In this document: positions 25,515-33,631 of the stretch, piece after piece
How positions within the stretch are numbered: the first letter of the stretch is position 1
How the letters are laid out: the number at the start of each line of letters is the position of its first letter
NCBI GenBank assembly: GCA_003485765.1
Contig: DNHS01000056.1
Span: 3,726 to 67,725 of the forward strand
Reading direction: 5' to 3'
DNA length: 64,000 nt
Origin: Candidatus Omnitrophota bacterium
GTDB taxonomy: Bacteria; Omnitrophota; Gorgyraeia; Gorgyraeales; Gorgyraeaceae
Translations under genes and position numbers: made by a program
The notes under the pieces: generated by a model
Database searches by the model: none
Told to the model about the DNA's origin: nothing
Seen by the model: the letters and a program-made list of their open reading frames with translations, nothing else

Positions 25515-25530
25515 AAACGAAACAAATGAT

Positions 25531-26739
25531 TTACCTGATAAAAAATTCCATCAGCTCATGGCCTTTATCTATGCGGAATTTGGAAAGGCGGGCTTCTTTC
25601 TCGTTAAAATGCTTAATAGTCCCCTGCTCTATATCTGTGCCATACATGGCAAAACAAACATAATCCCTGGAATGGGTCTTTAATGCAATAGGTGTAGCAT
25701 GGTCGTACAAAACCAGTATTCTGAATTCTTCATCACCAGACTTAAAATGGTTTAATACAGTGCCTACTACAAACTTGTCAAATTTCTCTATGCTGTAGAT
25801 TTTTTCTCTCAAATCTCCATTGTGCCCTGCCTCATCAGGGGCTTCCACGTGAACAAATACAAAATCCTTATGCCTTAGCGAATCAATAGCATACTCTGCC
25901 TTGCCCAGATAGTTGGTGTCATAATATCCTGTAGCCCCAGGCACATTAATAACGTCAAGCCCTATAATCTTGCCTATGCCTTTTATAAGATCAACCGCTG
26001 ATATAATAGAACCCTCTACATGATAAAGCTTTGAAAATTTTGGCATAAAAGGTTTTATGCCCTGGCCCCACAGCCATATCATATTTGCAGGATTCTCTTT
26101 CAGGTCAAGCCTCACCCTGTTCACTTCATGTTCAGACAAGATCTTTCTGGATTCATCCATTAATCTTTTTAATATTTCTGCCTGAGGCGTCATTGCAGGT
26201 AGAAATCTATAAATTGTCTTCCCTGATATATCATGGGGCGGCATACATTTTGTTTTTACAAAGTTTTCCTGTTCTCCTTTATCTTTACATTTAAATACTA
26301 CAAGATGCCTGTAACTTATGCCTGGGTAAAATTTAATATCTTCTGTCCCTAATTTAGAATTTAATTCTTCTATAAGAGATTTTGCCTCTTCGTTTGATAT
26401 ATGGCCTGCGCTGTAATCCGCCATTTTATCGTCTGAAATAGTTACCAGGTTACACCTGAAAGCAACTTCATTATCCTGTAAATCTATGCCCATATTTACC
26501 GCTTCTAACGGGCCGCGGCCAGTATAATATTTTTTTGGATTATACCCAAGTATAGAAAGGTTTGCCACATCGCTTGCAGGCAGCATCCTGGCAGGTATCA
26601 TATTGGTAAGGCCGACCTTGCCTTTTTCAGCTATAAAATTCATATTAGGAATTTTGGCTGCCTCAAGAACAGTCTTTCCGCCAAGATCCTCAATAGGCCT
26701 GTCGCCCATTCCATCGCCAACCAGGACAATATATTTCAT
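25531..26739 (-). CDS. apgM: Cofactor-independent phosphoglycerate mutase, archaeal (ApgM) type
   Basis: Interconverts 3- and 2-phosphoglycerate in glycolysis and gluconeogenesis. The 402-residue alkaline-phosphatase-fold enzyme starts KYIVLVGDGMGDRPIEDLGG, with the Asp metal ligand, followed by the nucleophile region ASDVANLSILGYNPKKYYTG and the later FVFVHVEAPDEAGHNGD and LYDHATPI metal sites. These match ApgM rather than GpmI. The length is typical. Bacterial ApgM genes are common in thermophiles and some candidate phyla. It follows the small HTH gene and precedes the element A/B region. Confidence 0.93.
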   Translation of the reverse strand: MKYIVLVGDGMGDRPIEDLGGKTVLEAAKIPNMNFIAEKGKVGLTNMIPARMLPASDVANLSILGYNPKKYYTGRGPLEAVNMGIDLQDNEVAFRCNLVTISDDKMADYSAGHISNEEAKSLIEELNSKLGTEDIKFYPGISYRHLVVFKCKDKGEQENFVKTKCMPPHDISGKTIYRFLPAMTPQAEILKRLMDESRKILSEHEVNRVRLDLKENPANMIWLWGQGIKPFMPKFSKLYHVEGSIISAVDLIKGIGKIIGLDVINVPGATGYYDTNYLGKAEYAIDSLRHKDFVFVHVEAPDEAGHNGDLREKIYSIEKFDKFVVGTVLNHFKSGDEEFRILVLYDHATPIALKTHSRDYVCFAMYGTDIEQGTIKHFNEKEARLSKFRIDKGHELMEFFIR

Positions 26740-26797
26740 AGATGTCTCCCAATTTCATAACGCCCTAAAAACGCGATAACCGCTAATTACTTAAATA

Positions 26798-26992
26798 TCA
26801 AATACCCCTCTGGTTTTTATGTTCGTTTTCGTCCATCCACTTTTTAATAGACTCTTTTCTGATGCGCCAACTTGCGCCTATTTTAAAAGCAGGAATTTTG
26901 CCATCTTGGACATGCTTGTATATTGTCATAGGGTGGACGCCCATATATTCTGCTATTTCCTTAACTGTCATCACTTGTTTGGCTTTAGTCAT
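26798..26992 (-). CDS. Small excisionase/MerR-type helix-turn-helix protein
   Basis: A 64-residue DNA-binding protein of the HTH_17 type. MTVKEIAEYMGVHPMTIYKHVQDGKIPAFKIGASWRI spans the winged helix, the classic 'excisionase family' pattern used for targeting proteins or small regulators. ATG at 26992 has an AAGGAG box six bases upstream and a near-consensus promoter before it. There is no integrase or phage gene beside it, so a regulator role is as likely as excision. The promoter region contains the repeated TATACTT, a possible autoregulatory site. Confidence 0.85.
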   Translation of the reverse strand: MTKAKQVMTVKEIAEYMGVHPMTIYKHVQDGKIPAFKIGASWRIRKESIKKWMDENEHKNQRGI

Positions 26993-27032
26993 ACTAGGCT
27001 CCTTTATATTCCTTTAAGTCGAAGTATAAGAA

Positions 27033-27060
27033 AGTATAATGATTTTATTGGGTTTGTCAA
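27033..27060 (-). promoter_or_regulatory. Sigma70-type promoter for HTH gene/apgM
   Basis: On the minus strand TTGACA (27055-27060) and TATACT (27033-27038) are 16 bases apart. TATACTTTC-TTATACTTC forms a tandem direct repeat across the -10. Transcription would start near 27026, about 34 bases before the ATG of the HTH gene. It separates the trp cluster from the following genes. Confidence 0.75.
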
Positions 27061-27121
27061 GAAATTCGAGATCTGCTATTAGGAGAACTTTCTTGATACT
27101 GGATTAGAATACCTGCAGAAC

Positions 27122-27775
27122 CTATGCGGAAATGGAAGATTCAGCGCGCCTGACTTCTTCTATAAAGCGCTCCATTAATTCGGCATTCTTATTGCCTGGG
27201 CTGGATTCAATACCTGAGGAGACATCTACGCCATAAGGCTTAACTTCTTTTATTATTTTATAAACATTATCAGGGTTTAAGCCGCCTGATATAATAATAT
27301 TTTTTCCATATTCTTTTGCAATGACAACAAGTGAATGGTCAAAATCTTCACCTGTGCCGCCATATAACCCTCTTTTATAAGCATCAAGTAAAATCGCATC
27401 TGCAGGGCAATCTTCTATAGCTTCCAAACTTTCCCTATCCTTGATCCTTATAGCTTTTATAAGTTTCACTCCTTTTAACTTTAAACTTTTAAACTTTAAA
27501 CAATATTTCACATCTTCATCGCCATGCAGCTGGACAGCGTTCAAATTACACCTTTCAACGCATTCTTCAATAAATTCGAGATCCTCATTAACAAAAACTC
27601 CCACTGCGCTTATAAAAGGCGGGATATCTTTTACTATCCTCTCAGCCTTTTCCAATGCGACAAAACGAGAGCTATCTTTAAAAAATACAACCCCTATTGC
27701 GTCAGCGCCTGCTGCTATTGCGCTATCCCTGTCTTCAACTGATATTATTCCGCAAAACTTAACCCTTACTCTCAT
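27122..27775 (-). CDS. trpF: Phosphoribosylanthranilate isomerase with in-frame repeat
   Basis: Third tryptophan-specific step, converting PRA to CdRP. The 217-residue TIM barrel begins RVRVKFCGIISVEDRDSA (the KxCG catalytic region), and contains VQLHGDEDVKYC, DAYKRGLYGGTGEDFDHS, IISGGLNPDNV and GVDVSSGIES. Residues about 92-101 (LKFKSLKLK) are encoded by a 30-bp repeat that occurs with one mismatch in hisH (33850-33879), in the same frame. It overlaps trpC by four bases and is the last gene of the trp cluster; trpB and trpA do not follow. Confidence 0.95.
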   Translation of the reverse strand: MRVRVKFCGIISVEDRDSAIAAGADAIGVVFFKDSSRFVALEKAERIVKDIPPFISAVGVFVNEDLEFIEECVERCNLNAVQLHGDEDVKYCLKFKSLKLKGVKLIKAIRIKDRESLEAIEDCPADAILLDAYKRGLYGGTGEDFDHSLVVIAKEYGKNIIISGGLNPDNVYKIIKEVKPYGVDVSSGIESSPGNKNAELMERFIEEVRRAESSISA

Positions 27776-28554
27776 TGCATGATCTCCTTTATCTTCCCTG
27801 CAATATCATCTGCTCCCAAAAACGCTCCACCTATTAGAACAGCATTCACTCCAGCCTTCCTGAGCTTTCCAATATCTTCATTGGTGGATATCCCGCTTTC
27901 ACTAATTGTTATAATTTCTTTAGGGATTTTAGGAATAAGTCTGTAAGCGGTATCCATCGATATTATGAATGTCTCCAGATCCCTATTATTAACCCCTATT
28001 ATATCTGCTCCGCTCAACAAGGCCTTTTCAAGATCAAATTCATCGTGAATCTCAATAATGGCATCCATGTTAATCTTTTTCGCAAGATGCATAAAACTCT
28101 TTATCTGGTCCACTGATAAAATCCTAGCAATTAATAGTATTGCGTCTGCTCCGAAATAACGGGACTCGTAAACCTGATATTCGTCTATTATAAAATCTTT
28201 TCTCAGGACAGGCATATCTACGGCGCGCTTTACTTCATTTATATGCAGGATATTCCCGCTAAAAAACTTTTTATCTGTGAGGACTGATATAGCTTTAGCT
28301 CCTTCTGCCTTATATATATTTGCTATGGTGGTTATATCTAATTTTCTGAAAAAATTTCTTTTAAAAGACGGAGATTTCTTTTTTATCTCTGCAATAAGGT
28401 TCAGCTCTTCCCCGCTGGAGATAGCTTTTTTAAATGGCCGTATGCCTCTTAATAGGCGTTTTGAATCAACAAACTCTGTTATAGCCCTTTTGGATTTCAG
28501 CGCATCGACTTCTTTTCTTTTTAATATAATTATATCCTGCAAAAAATTTTTCAT
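27772..28554 (-). CDS. trpC: Indole-3-glycerol phosphate synthase
   Basis: Closes the indole ring from CdRP. Family motifs are LNLIAEIKKKSPSF, ISVLTDKKFFSG, LRKDFIIDEYQVYESR, GVNNRDLETF and ISESGISTNEDI, with catalytic Lys and Glu in place. I start at 28554 (MKNFLQDIIILKRKEVDAL). The frame extends to 28581, but those residues come from the P33 palindrome between trpD and trpC. The length of 260 residues is normal. It overlaps trpF by four bases. Confidence 0.95.
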   Translation of the reverse strand: MKNFLQDIIILKRKEVDALKSKRAITEFVDSKRLLRGIRPFKKAISSGEELNLIAEIKKKSPSFKRNFFRKLDITTIANIYKAEGAKAISVLTDKKFFSGNILHINEVKRAVDMPVLRKDFIIDEYQVYESRYFGADAILLIARILSVDQIKSFMHLAKKINMDAIIEIHDEFDLEKALLSGADIIGVNNRDLETFIISMDTAYRLIPKIPKEIITISESGISTNEDIGKLRKAGVNAVLIGGAFLGADDIAGKIKEIMQ

Positions 28555-28566
28555 ATTATGCGCTAC

Positions 28567-28603
28567 TAGTTTACAAAACAAGTCATACTCGTTTTGTAAA
28601 CTA
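28567..28603. repeat. Dispersed palindrome family P33, copy 3 (trpD/trpC)
   Basis: TAGTTTACAAAACAAG-TCATA-CTCGTTTTGTAAACTA, the reverse orientation of copies 1 and 2, with a compensated G-to-T/A change in each arm (GTTTAC/GTAAAC instead of GTTAC/GTAAC). It contains the trpD stop codon and ends 12 bases before trpC. Confidence 0.88.
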
Positions 28604-29608
28604 ACGATTAGTAAATTCTACCAGTTTTTCTAATTTCTCTTTTGCCTTGCCTGATTCTATGGATAAACTGGCTATTTCAATGCCATCTTTAAAATCCTTT
28701 GCCATGCCTCCGGCAATTAACGCAGCAGAAGCGTTTAATAATACCACATCCTGCCTCGGGCCTTTTTCTCCTTCAATGACCTTTTTTACTATAGCTGCGT
28801 TTTCTTCCACGGTTCCGCCTTTTATATCTAAAAGTTCTGCTTTCTTCATGCCGAAATCCTGAGGCTTTATATAATATCCTTTTACCTTTTTATTATTCAA
28901 CTCGCTAACTTTGGTTTCACCTGTTATAGTTATTTCATCCAGAGTGTCCATGCCATGCACTACAAATGCCCTTTTAACACCCAGATTATTAAGCACGTTT
29001 GCAAGCTTATCCGTAAGGCCTTCTTCATATACGCCTAAAACCTGGCCCATAGCATTTGCAGGATTTGTAAGAGGCCCGAGTATATTGAATATCGTTCTTA
29101 TTCCTATCTCTCTCCTTGGTCCTATTGCAAATTTCATTGCATTATGAAAAAGCGGCGCATATAAAAAACCTATGCCTATCTTTTCTATACATTCCTTAAC
29201 TTTTTCAGGCGATATATCAATATTTACCCCAAGCGCTTTTATAACATCTGCGCTTCCACAAACGCTAGAGACCCCGCGATTTCCGTGCTTAGCCACTTTT
29301 AACCCAGCCCCGCTTACCACGAAAGCAACTGTTGTCGATATATTAAAGGTATCCACTCCGCTTCCTCCTGTCCCGCAGGTATCTATTGAATTGCTGCTTA
29401 TGTCAATTTTTGTAGCTTTCTCGCGCATAACAATAGCAGCGCCTGTAATTTCCTCTACTGTTTCGCCTTTAATTCTAAGCGCTGTAATAAAACTTCCTAT
29501 CTGCGCCTGAGTGGCAACTCCAGTCATTATCTCATTCATGCAGGAAATCATCTCTTCCCGCGTCAGGTCAAATCCATCTACTGCTTTCCCAATAGCTTCT
29601 TTTATCAT
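28601..29608 (-). CDS. trpD: Anthranilate phosphoribosyltransferase
   Basis: Adds phosphoribose to anthranilate. The 335 residues include IDTCGTGGSGVDTFNISTTV (PRPP-binding GTGGD-like loop), KHGNRGVSSVCGSADV and IGPRREIGIRTIFNILGPLTNPA, all diagnostic. GTGGSGVD has Ser where many enzymes have Asp, which is within family variation. Length is normal. The stop codon lies inside the P33 palindrome. It follows trpG by eleven bases. Confidence 0.95.
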   Translation of the reverse strand: MIKEAIGKAVDGFDLTREEMISCMNEIMTGVATQAQIGSFITALRIKGETVEEITGAAIVMREKATKIDISSNSIDTCGTGGSGVDTFNISTTVAFVVSGAGLKVAKHGNRGVSSVCGSADVIKALGVNIDISPEKVKECIEKIGIGFLYAPLFHNAMKFAIGPRREIGIRTIFNILGPLTNPANAMGQVLGVYEEGLTDKLANVLNNLGVKRAFVVHGMDTLDEITITGETKVSELNNKKVKGYYIKPQDFGMKKAELLDIKGGTVEENAAIVKKVIEGEKGPRQDVVLLNASAALIAGGMAKDFKDGIEIASLSIESGKAKEKLEKLVEFTNR

Positions 29609-29619
29609 ACAAACCTCTC

Positions 29620-30183
29620 TTATAAATTAATAAAGTTCTTTAATAATTGCTTTCCTTCTTTAGTCAAGATTGATTCGGGATGAAACTGAACTCCCCATAT
29701 TGGAAATTTTTTATGCGCAAGGCCCATTATTTCGTTATCCTTTGTCCATGCCATAATCTGCAATGCATCCGGAAAAGATTTTTTCTCAACTATCAATGAA
29801 TGATACCTCGTAGCTTCGAATGGATTAGATAAACCTTTAAAGATAGGATTGGCGTTATGGTATATCAAAGAAGTTTTGCCATGCATAAGTTTATCTGCGC
29901 GGATAACCTTCCCTCCAAAAACCTCTCCTATTGCCTGGTGACCGAGACAAACTCCTAACAATGGAATTCTAGCTCCAAACTCTTTTATAACCTTTTCTGA
30001 AATACCCGCCTCGCTTGGCCTTCCTGGGCCAGGAGAGATTACGATATGATTCGGCTTTAATATTTTTATCTCTTCAATGTTTATCTTATCGTTTCTATAT
30101 ACAGTTAACTTTTCCCCAAGTTCAGACAAATACTGAACCAGATTATAGGTAAATGAATCATAATTATCTATCATTAAAATCAT
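29620..30183 (-). CDS. trpG: Anthranilate synthase component II (glutamine amidotransferase)
   Basis: Supplies ammonia from glutamine to TrpE, and may double as PabA. The class I GATase triad is visible: Cys in LGVCLGHQAIGEV, His and Glu in WGVQFHPESILT. The N-terminus MILMIDNYDSFTYNLVQYL fixes the start at 30183, with GAGGTG just upstream. At 187 residues it is a stand-alone subunit. It lies between trpE and trpD; the gap to trpE holds an 18-bp-arm palindrome. Confidence 0.95.
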   Translation of the reverse strand: MILMIDNYDSFTYNLVQYLSELGEKLTVYRNDKINIEEIKILKPNHIVISPGPGRPSEAGISEKVIKEFGARIPLLGVCLGHQAIGEVFGGKVIRADKLMHGKTSLIYHNANPIFKGLSNPFEATRYHSLIVEKKSFPDALQIMAWTKDNEIMGLAHKKFPIWGVQFHPESILTKEGKQLLKNFINL

Positions 30184-30200
30184 GCAGCACCTCAAATTCT

Positions 30201-30237
30201 AAGTTGACACTTCTGACATTGTCAGAAGTGTCAACTT
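30201..30237. repeat. 37-bp perfect palindrome at the trpE 3' end
   Basis: AAGTTGACACTTCTGACA, one T, then the exact reverse complement: 18-bp arms with a single-base centre. It overlaps the last codons and stop of trpE (30231-30237) and ends 17 bases before trpG. No U-tract follows, so a terminator is unlikely. Only one copy is seen in the window. Confidence 0.85.
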
Positions 30238-31718
30238 GTCAATCCTCTCTCTGCGATTTCTATCGCCATGACTATTGCTTTTGCTTTATTCACTGTCTCC
30301 TGATATTCCCTGGACGGGATAGAATCAGCTACGATGCCTCCGCCTGCCTGTATAAAAGCGTCTCTTCCTTTAACAAGCATAGTCCTTATGGTTATGCAAG
30401 TGTCCATATTCCCAGAAAAACTAAAATATCCTACCGCTCCTGCGTAATAACTTCTTTTTGTATTCTCAAGTTCGTCTATTATCTCCATAGCCCTTACCTT
30501 GGGAGCGCCTGATACAGTGCCTGCTGGAAAACACGCCCTTAAGACATCAAATGCGTTCTTATTTTTATCAAGAATGCCCCTGCAATTACTCACAATATGC
30601 ATGACGTGAGAATACTTCTCTATAAACATAAAATCTGTTACATGCACGCTGCCCGGTTTACAGACCCTTCCTATGTCATTCCTGCCAAGATCCACCAGCA
30701 TTACATGTTCTGCTCTTTCCTTTACGTCAGCTAAAAGTTCCTTTTCCAGTTTTTTATCTTCGGCATCATTCCTGCCTCTCGGCCTTGTGCCTGCTATAGG
30801 CCTGGTCTCAACTATTCCGTTTTCGCACCTAACCAAAAGCTCCGGAGACGAGCCTACAATCTTTAGATCGTTAAAATTCAGATAATACATATAAGGCGAT
30901 GGATTTAAAGATCTGAGCGAGCGGTAAACATCAAACGGCTCGCAGTCGAGCTTTGTGTGAAACCTCTGCGACGGCACAACCTGTATAATATCCCCGGCTT
31001 TTATATATTCTTTTGCCTTTCTAACTAAATTTTCAAATTCTAGTTTTGTAAAATTAGCTTCTATCTTATGTTTTTTGTTTGTTGGTTTTATTTTTTGTTT
31101 CTTCTCAGGCATGCTCAATTTCTTCACAATCTCTTCTATTTTTTTGACTGCCTTATCGTATATCTTTCCGCCTTTAACCTTTAACCTTTCACCTTTCACT
31201 AAATATGCATTTACCACTATCTTAACCTTGTGCGTTGAATGATCAAATATCACTAGGCTGTCCGCCATCATAAATATAGAATCGGGGATCTGCAAATCAT
31301 CAGGATTTTTATCAGGCAGGTTTTCAAAAAATCTTACCATATCATATCCCATGTATCCTACCAGCCCTCCGGAAAATCTGGGAAGGCCTTTTGTCTCAGC
31401 CGCTTTAAAATCACTCATTATATTTTCAATTTCTTTTAATGGCTCATCTGCAAGATATGTTTTAATTTTTCCACCCTTATTTATCTCAATTGAATTCGCC
31501 TTGCTCTTTAATATTATAGAAGGTTCTAGGCCTATAAATGAAAACCTCGCTATCTTTTCCTGGCCTTCAACAGACTCCAATAAATATGAATACCCCTTGC
31601 CTATTTTCTGAAAGACAGAAACAGGGGTTAATGTATCTGCCAGAATTTCTTTATAGACAGGGATTACGTTTACCTTTTTAGCCAGCTTTATGAATTCTTG
31701 TTTGGATGGATAATACAT
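30231..31718 (-). CDS. trpE: Anthranilate synthase component I
   Basis: Makes anthranilate from chorismate with TrpG. The 495 residues contain the N-terminal feedback site region (YLLESVEG) and the chorismate-binding domain with IQVVPSQRF, SPSPYMYYLNF-like NPSPYMYYLN, IAGTRPRGRN, DLGRNDIGRV and GAPKVRAMEIIDELE. I start at 31718 (MYYPSKQEF), one base after the hisI stop; the longer frame is hisI out of register. Residues 174-183 (VKGERLKVKGG) are encoded by GGTTAAAGG-type repeat DNA and look like an added loop. Confidence 0.95.
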   Translation of the reverse strand: MYYPSKQEFIKLAKKVNVIPVYKEILADTLTPVSVFQKIGKGYSYLLESVEGQEKIARFSFIGLEPSIILKSKANSIEINKGGKIKTYLADEPLKEIENIMSDFKAAETKGLPRFSGGLVGYMGYDMVRFFENLPDKNPDDLQIPDSIFMMADSLVIFDHSTHKVKIVVNAYLVKGERLKVKGGKIYDKAVKKIEEIVKKLSMPEKKQKIKPTNKKHKIEANFTKLEFENLVRKAKEYIKAGDIIQVVPSQRFHTKLDCEPFDVYRSLRSLNPSPYMYYLNFNDLKIVGSSPELLVRCENGIVETRPIAGTRPRGRNDAEDKKLEKELLADVKERAEHVMLVDLGRNDIGRVCKPGSVHVTDFMFIEKYSHVMHIVSNCRGILDKNKNAFDVLRACFPAGTVSGAPKVRAMEIIDELENTKRSYYAGAVGYFSFSGNMDTCITIRTMLVKGRDAFIQAGGGIVADSIPSREYQETVNKAKAIVMAIEIAERGLTS

Positions 31719-31719
31719 A

Positions 31720-32055
31720 TTATACTTTTCTATAAAAACAATTCCTGTTTCCCGTATGACACGCAACGCCATCTCCTAATTGCCTTACTTTTATAAGAAG
31801 GGTGTCCATGTCGCAATCATAATAAATCGCTTTCACAACCTGGAAATTTCCAGAAGTCTCTCCTTTTACCCAGTATTTTTGCCTGGATCTGGACCAGAAA
31901 CATGTCTTTTTAACTTTCAATGTCTTCTTGAGAGAATCTTTGTTCATATAAGCCATCATCAAAACTTCTCTAGTCTTATAATCTTGGATTATAGCCGGAA
32001 TCAAACCTTCTTTATCATATTTTAAATCCTCTGCTTTGAACCTTTGAGTCTTCAT
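31720..32055 (-). CDS. hisI: Phosphoribosyl-AMP cyclohydrolase
   Basis: Opens the purine ring of PR-AMP, the third step of histidine synthesis. The 111 residues have the metal and substrate motifs GLIPAIIQDYKTREVLMMAYMN, FWSRSRQKYWVKGETSGN, the DCDMDTLL metal site and ACHTGNRNCFY. This is the cyclohydrolase domain alone; the HisE pyrophosphohydrolase domain often fused to it is absent. It overlaps hisF by four bases and directly precedes trpE, joining the his and trp clusters. Confidence 0.95.
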   Translation of the reverse strand: MKTQRFKAEDLKYDKEGLIPAIIQDYKTREVLMMAYMNKDSLKKTLKVKKTCFWSRSRQKYWVKGETSGNFQVVKAIYYDCDMDTLLIKVRQLGDGVACHTGNRNCFYRKV

Positions 32056-32810
32056 ATCCTCACTCTCACTTTTCTATTCCTCAGATACTCTTTAACTTCT
32101 CTGATTGAATATTCTTTATAATGAAAAATAGACGCTGCCAAAGCTGCGTCTGCCTTGCCTTTTGTAAACGCTTCGTATATGTGCTCCAAGTTTCCTGCGC
32201 CGCCTGAAGCTATTATAGGGATGCTTAAGCTTTCTGAAAATTTCCTTGTAAGCTCTATGTCATAGCCGTTTTTTGTCCCATCCATATCCATGCTTGTAAG
32301 AAGAATCTCGCCAGCTCCCATTTTTTGCACAATTTTGCCCCATTTAATAGCGTCAATACCTGTGGGAGTCCTGCCGCCATGCACATAAACTTCCCACCTG
32401 TCTTTAGAGCTTTTTTTAGCGTCTATCGCAACCACAATACACTGACTGCCGAATTTTTCGCTGGCTTTTTTTACAAGCTCAACATCTTTTACAGCAGCTG
32501 TATTTATAGAGACCTTATCAGCTCCTGCTTTCAATAACTGCCTTATGTCTGTCAGGTTTCTTATGCCGCCGCCTACGGTTAAAGGCATAAAAACAGTCTC
32601 TGCAGTCTTTTTTACAACATCCAGCATTATATTTCTTTTTTCAAAACTCGCTGTAATGTCTAAAAAGACAATCTCATCCGCCTTTTCTCTGTCATAAAAC
32701 TGGGCAACCTCAACAGGATCTCCTGCGTCCCTGAGATTCAGGAACTTGACCCCCTTGACAACCCTGCCGTCTTTTACATCTAAACATGGAATGATTCGTT
32801 TTGTTAACAT
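32052..32810 (-). CDS. hisF: Imidazole glycerol phosphate synthase subunit HisF
   Basis: Cyclase subunit that uses HisH-derived ammonia to make IGP and AICAR. The 252-residue barrel begins MLTKRIIPCLDVKDGRVVKG with the catalytic Asp near residue 11. It contains EIVFLDITAS, PLTVGGGIRNLTDI, GADKVSINTAAV, LTSMDMDGTKNGYD and IASGGAGNLEHI. Length is normal. A GTAG-flanked hairpin lies just upstream, between hisA and hisF. Confidence 0.97.
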   Translation of the reverse strand: MLTKRIIPCLDVKDGRVVKGVKFLNLRDAGDPVEVAQFYDREKADEIVFLDITASFEKRNIMLDVVKKTAETVFMPLTVGGGIRNLTDIRQLLKAGADKVSINTAAVKDVELVKKASEKFGSQCIVVAIDAKKSSKDRWEVYVHGGRTPTGIDAIKWGKIVQKMGAGEILLTSMDMDGTKNGYDIELTRKFSESLSIPIIASGGAGNLEHIYEAFTKGKADAALAASIFHYKEYSIREVKEYLRNRKVRVRI

Positions 32811-32818
32811 AACATTTT

Positions 32819-32840
32819 GGCAGACTAAAGTCTGCCCTAC
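32819..32840 (-). repeat. REP-like hairpin, GTAG + 18 bp (hisA/hisF)
   Basis: On the minus strand GTAG is followed directly by GGCAGACT-TT-AGTCTGCC. A nearly identical unit (GTAG-GGCACACTTTAGTGTGCC, same flank AAATTGTAG) is at 44057-44078. The only arm difference is a compensated G-C swap. GTAG plus hairpin is the signature of REP sequences mobilised by RAYT transposases; no transposase is present. Confidence 0.8.
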
Positions 32841-32870
32841 AATTTTATAGCAAAGATCTTTACTTTCATA

Positions 32871-33593
32871 TTATTTCGCGATTTGTATGGCTTCCTGTAA
32901 ATCAATCTTGCTTTCATATATCGCCTTGCCGATAACAACGCCTTCTAAATTCTTATTTTCAATTTCTTTCAATTTTTTTATATCTTTCAGGGAAGAAATA
33001 CCGCCGGAAGCTATGACAGAGATATCTACGGTATTAAGGATTTGTTTCAATCTCTCTATTCTTGGACCTTTTAATGTCCCATCTACGCTTATGTCAGTCA
33101 ATATTATAGTCTTAACTCCTATTTTTTGCATCTCCTGAACCATAAATATTGGGTCCAGGCCTGTTTTTTCCTTCCAGCCGTGTTTCACAACCTCGTCTCT
33201 ATGAAAATCCACACCCACAGCTATCTTTTCTCTAAATTCTTTTATCAGTTCTTCTAAAAACCTTGGATCTTCAAAAGCCTTAGTGCCTAATATCACGCGT
33301 CTTGCGCCGCTATTTAAAAAATACTCTATATCGCTTTTATCCCTGATGCCCCCGCCTACTTCGCATGGCGTTTTTATATTTTTTATAATCTCCGCTATTA
33401 TATCTTGGTTTTTTATCTTTCCTTCTCTTGCGCCGTCCAAATCAACTATATGCAGTAATTCCGCTCCTTTTTTCTCCAAATATTTTGCCATCTCAAGAGG
33501 GTTGTTTGAATAAATCCTCTTCTTATTAAAATTGCCTTTTACAAGCCTAACTACCTTTCCACCAATTATATCTATAGCTGGAATAATTAACAT
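32871..33593 (-). CDS. hisA: ProFAR isomerase HisA
   Basis: Amadori isomerase of histidine synthesis. The 240-residue TIM barrel starts MLIIPAIDIIGGKVVRLVKG with the catalytic Asp, followed by LLHIVDLDGAREGKIKN, CEVGGGIRDKSDI, LGTKAFEDP, ILTDISVDGTLKGPR and VIASGGISSL. I prefer the second of two adjacent ATG codons (33593) because AGGAGG lies five bases before it. trpF is present separately, so this need not be a bifunctional PriA. Confidence 0.95.
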   Translation of the reverse strand: MLIIPAIDIIGGKVVRLVKGNFNKKRIYSNNPLEMAKYLEKKGAELLHIVDLDGAREGKIKNQDIIAEIIKNIKTPCEVGGGIRDKSDIEYFLNSGARRVILGTKAFEDPRFLEELIKEFREKIAVGVDFHRDEVVKHGWKEKTGLDPIFMVQEMQKIGVKTIILTDISVDGTLKGPRIERLKQILNTVDISVIASGGISSLKDIKKLKEIENKNLEGVVIGKAIYESKIDLQEAIQIAK

Positions 33594-33612
33594 CATAACC
33601 TCCTCTAACTGC

Positions 33613-33631
33613 GTAGGTCACCTCGGGTGAT
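33613..33631 (+). repeat. REP-like hairpin, GTAG + GTCACC/GGGTGA (hisH/hisA)
   Basis: On the plus strand GTAG precedes GTCACC-TC-GGGTGAT, an imperfect 5-6-bp hairpin, in the gap between the hisH stop and the hisA start. It resembles the other GTAG hairpins but has a different stem. No T-run follows. Confidence 0.55.

Noticed and set aside
25307..25525. 72-codon minus-strand frame in the lysC-apgM gap
   Set aside because: It runs through structured element B, is not protein-like, and the equivalent frame is not kept in copy 1 although the RNA structure is.
26798..26992. Prophage or integrative element marked by the excisionase-like protein
   Set aside because: No integrase, phage or conjugation gene and no attachment repeats nearby; neighbours are housekeeping genes.
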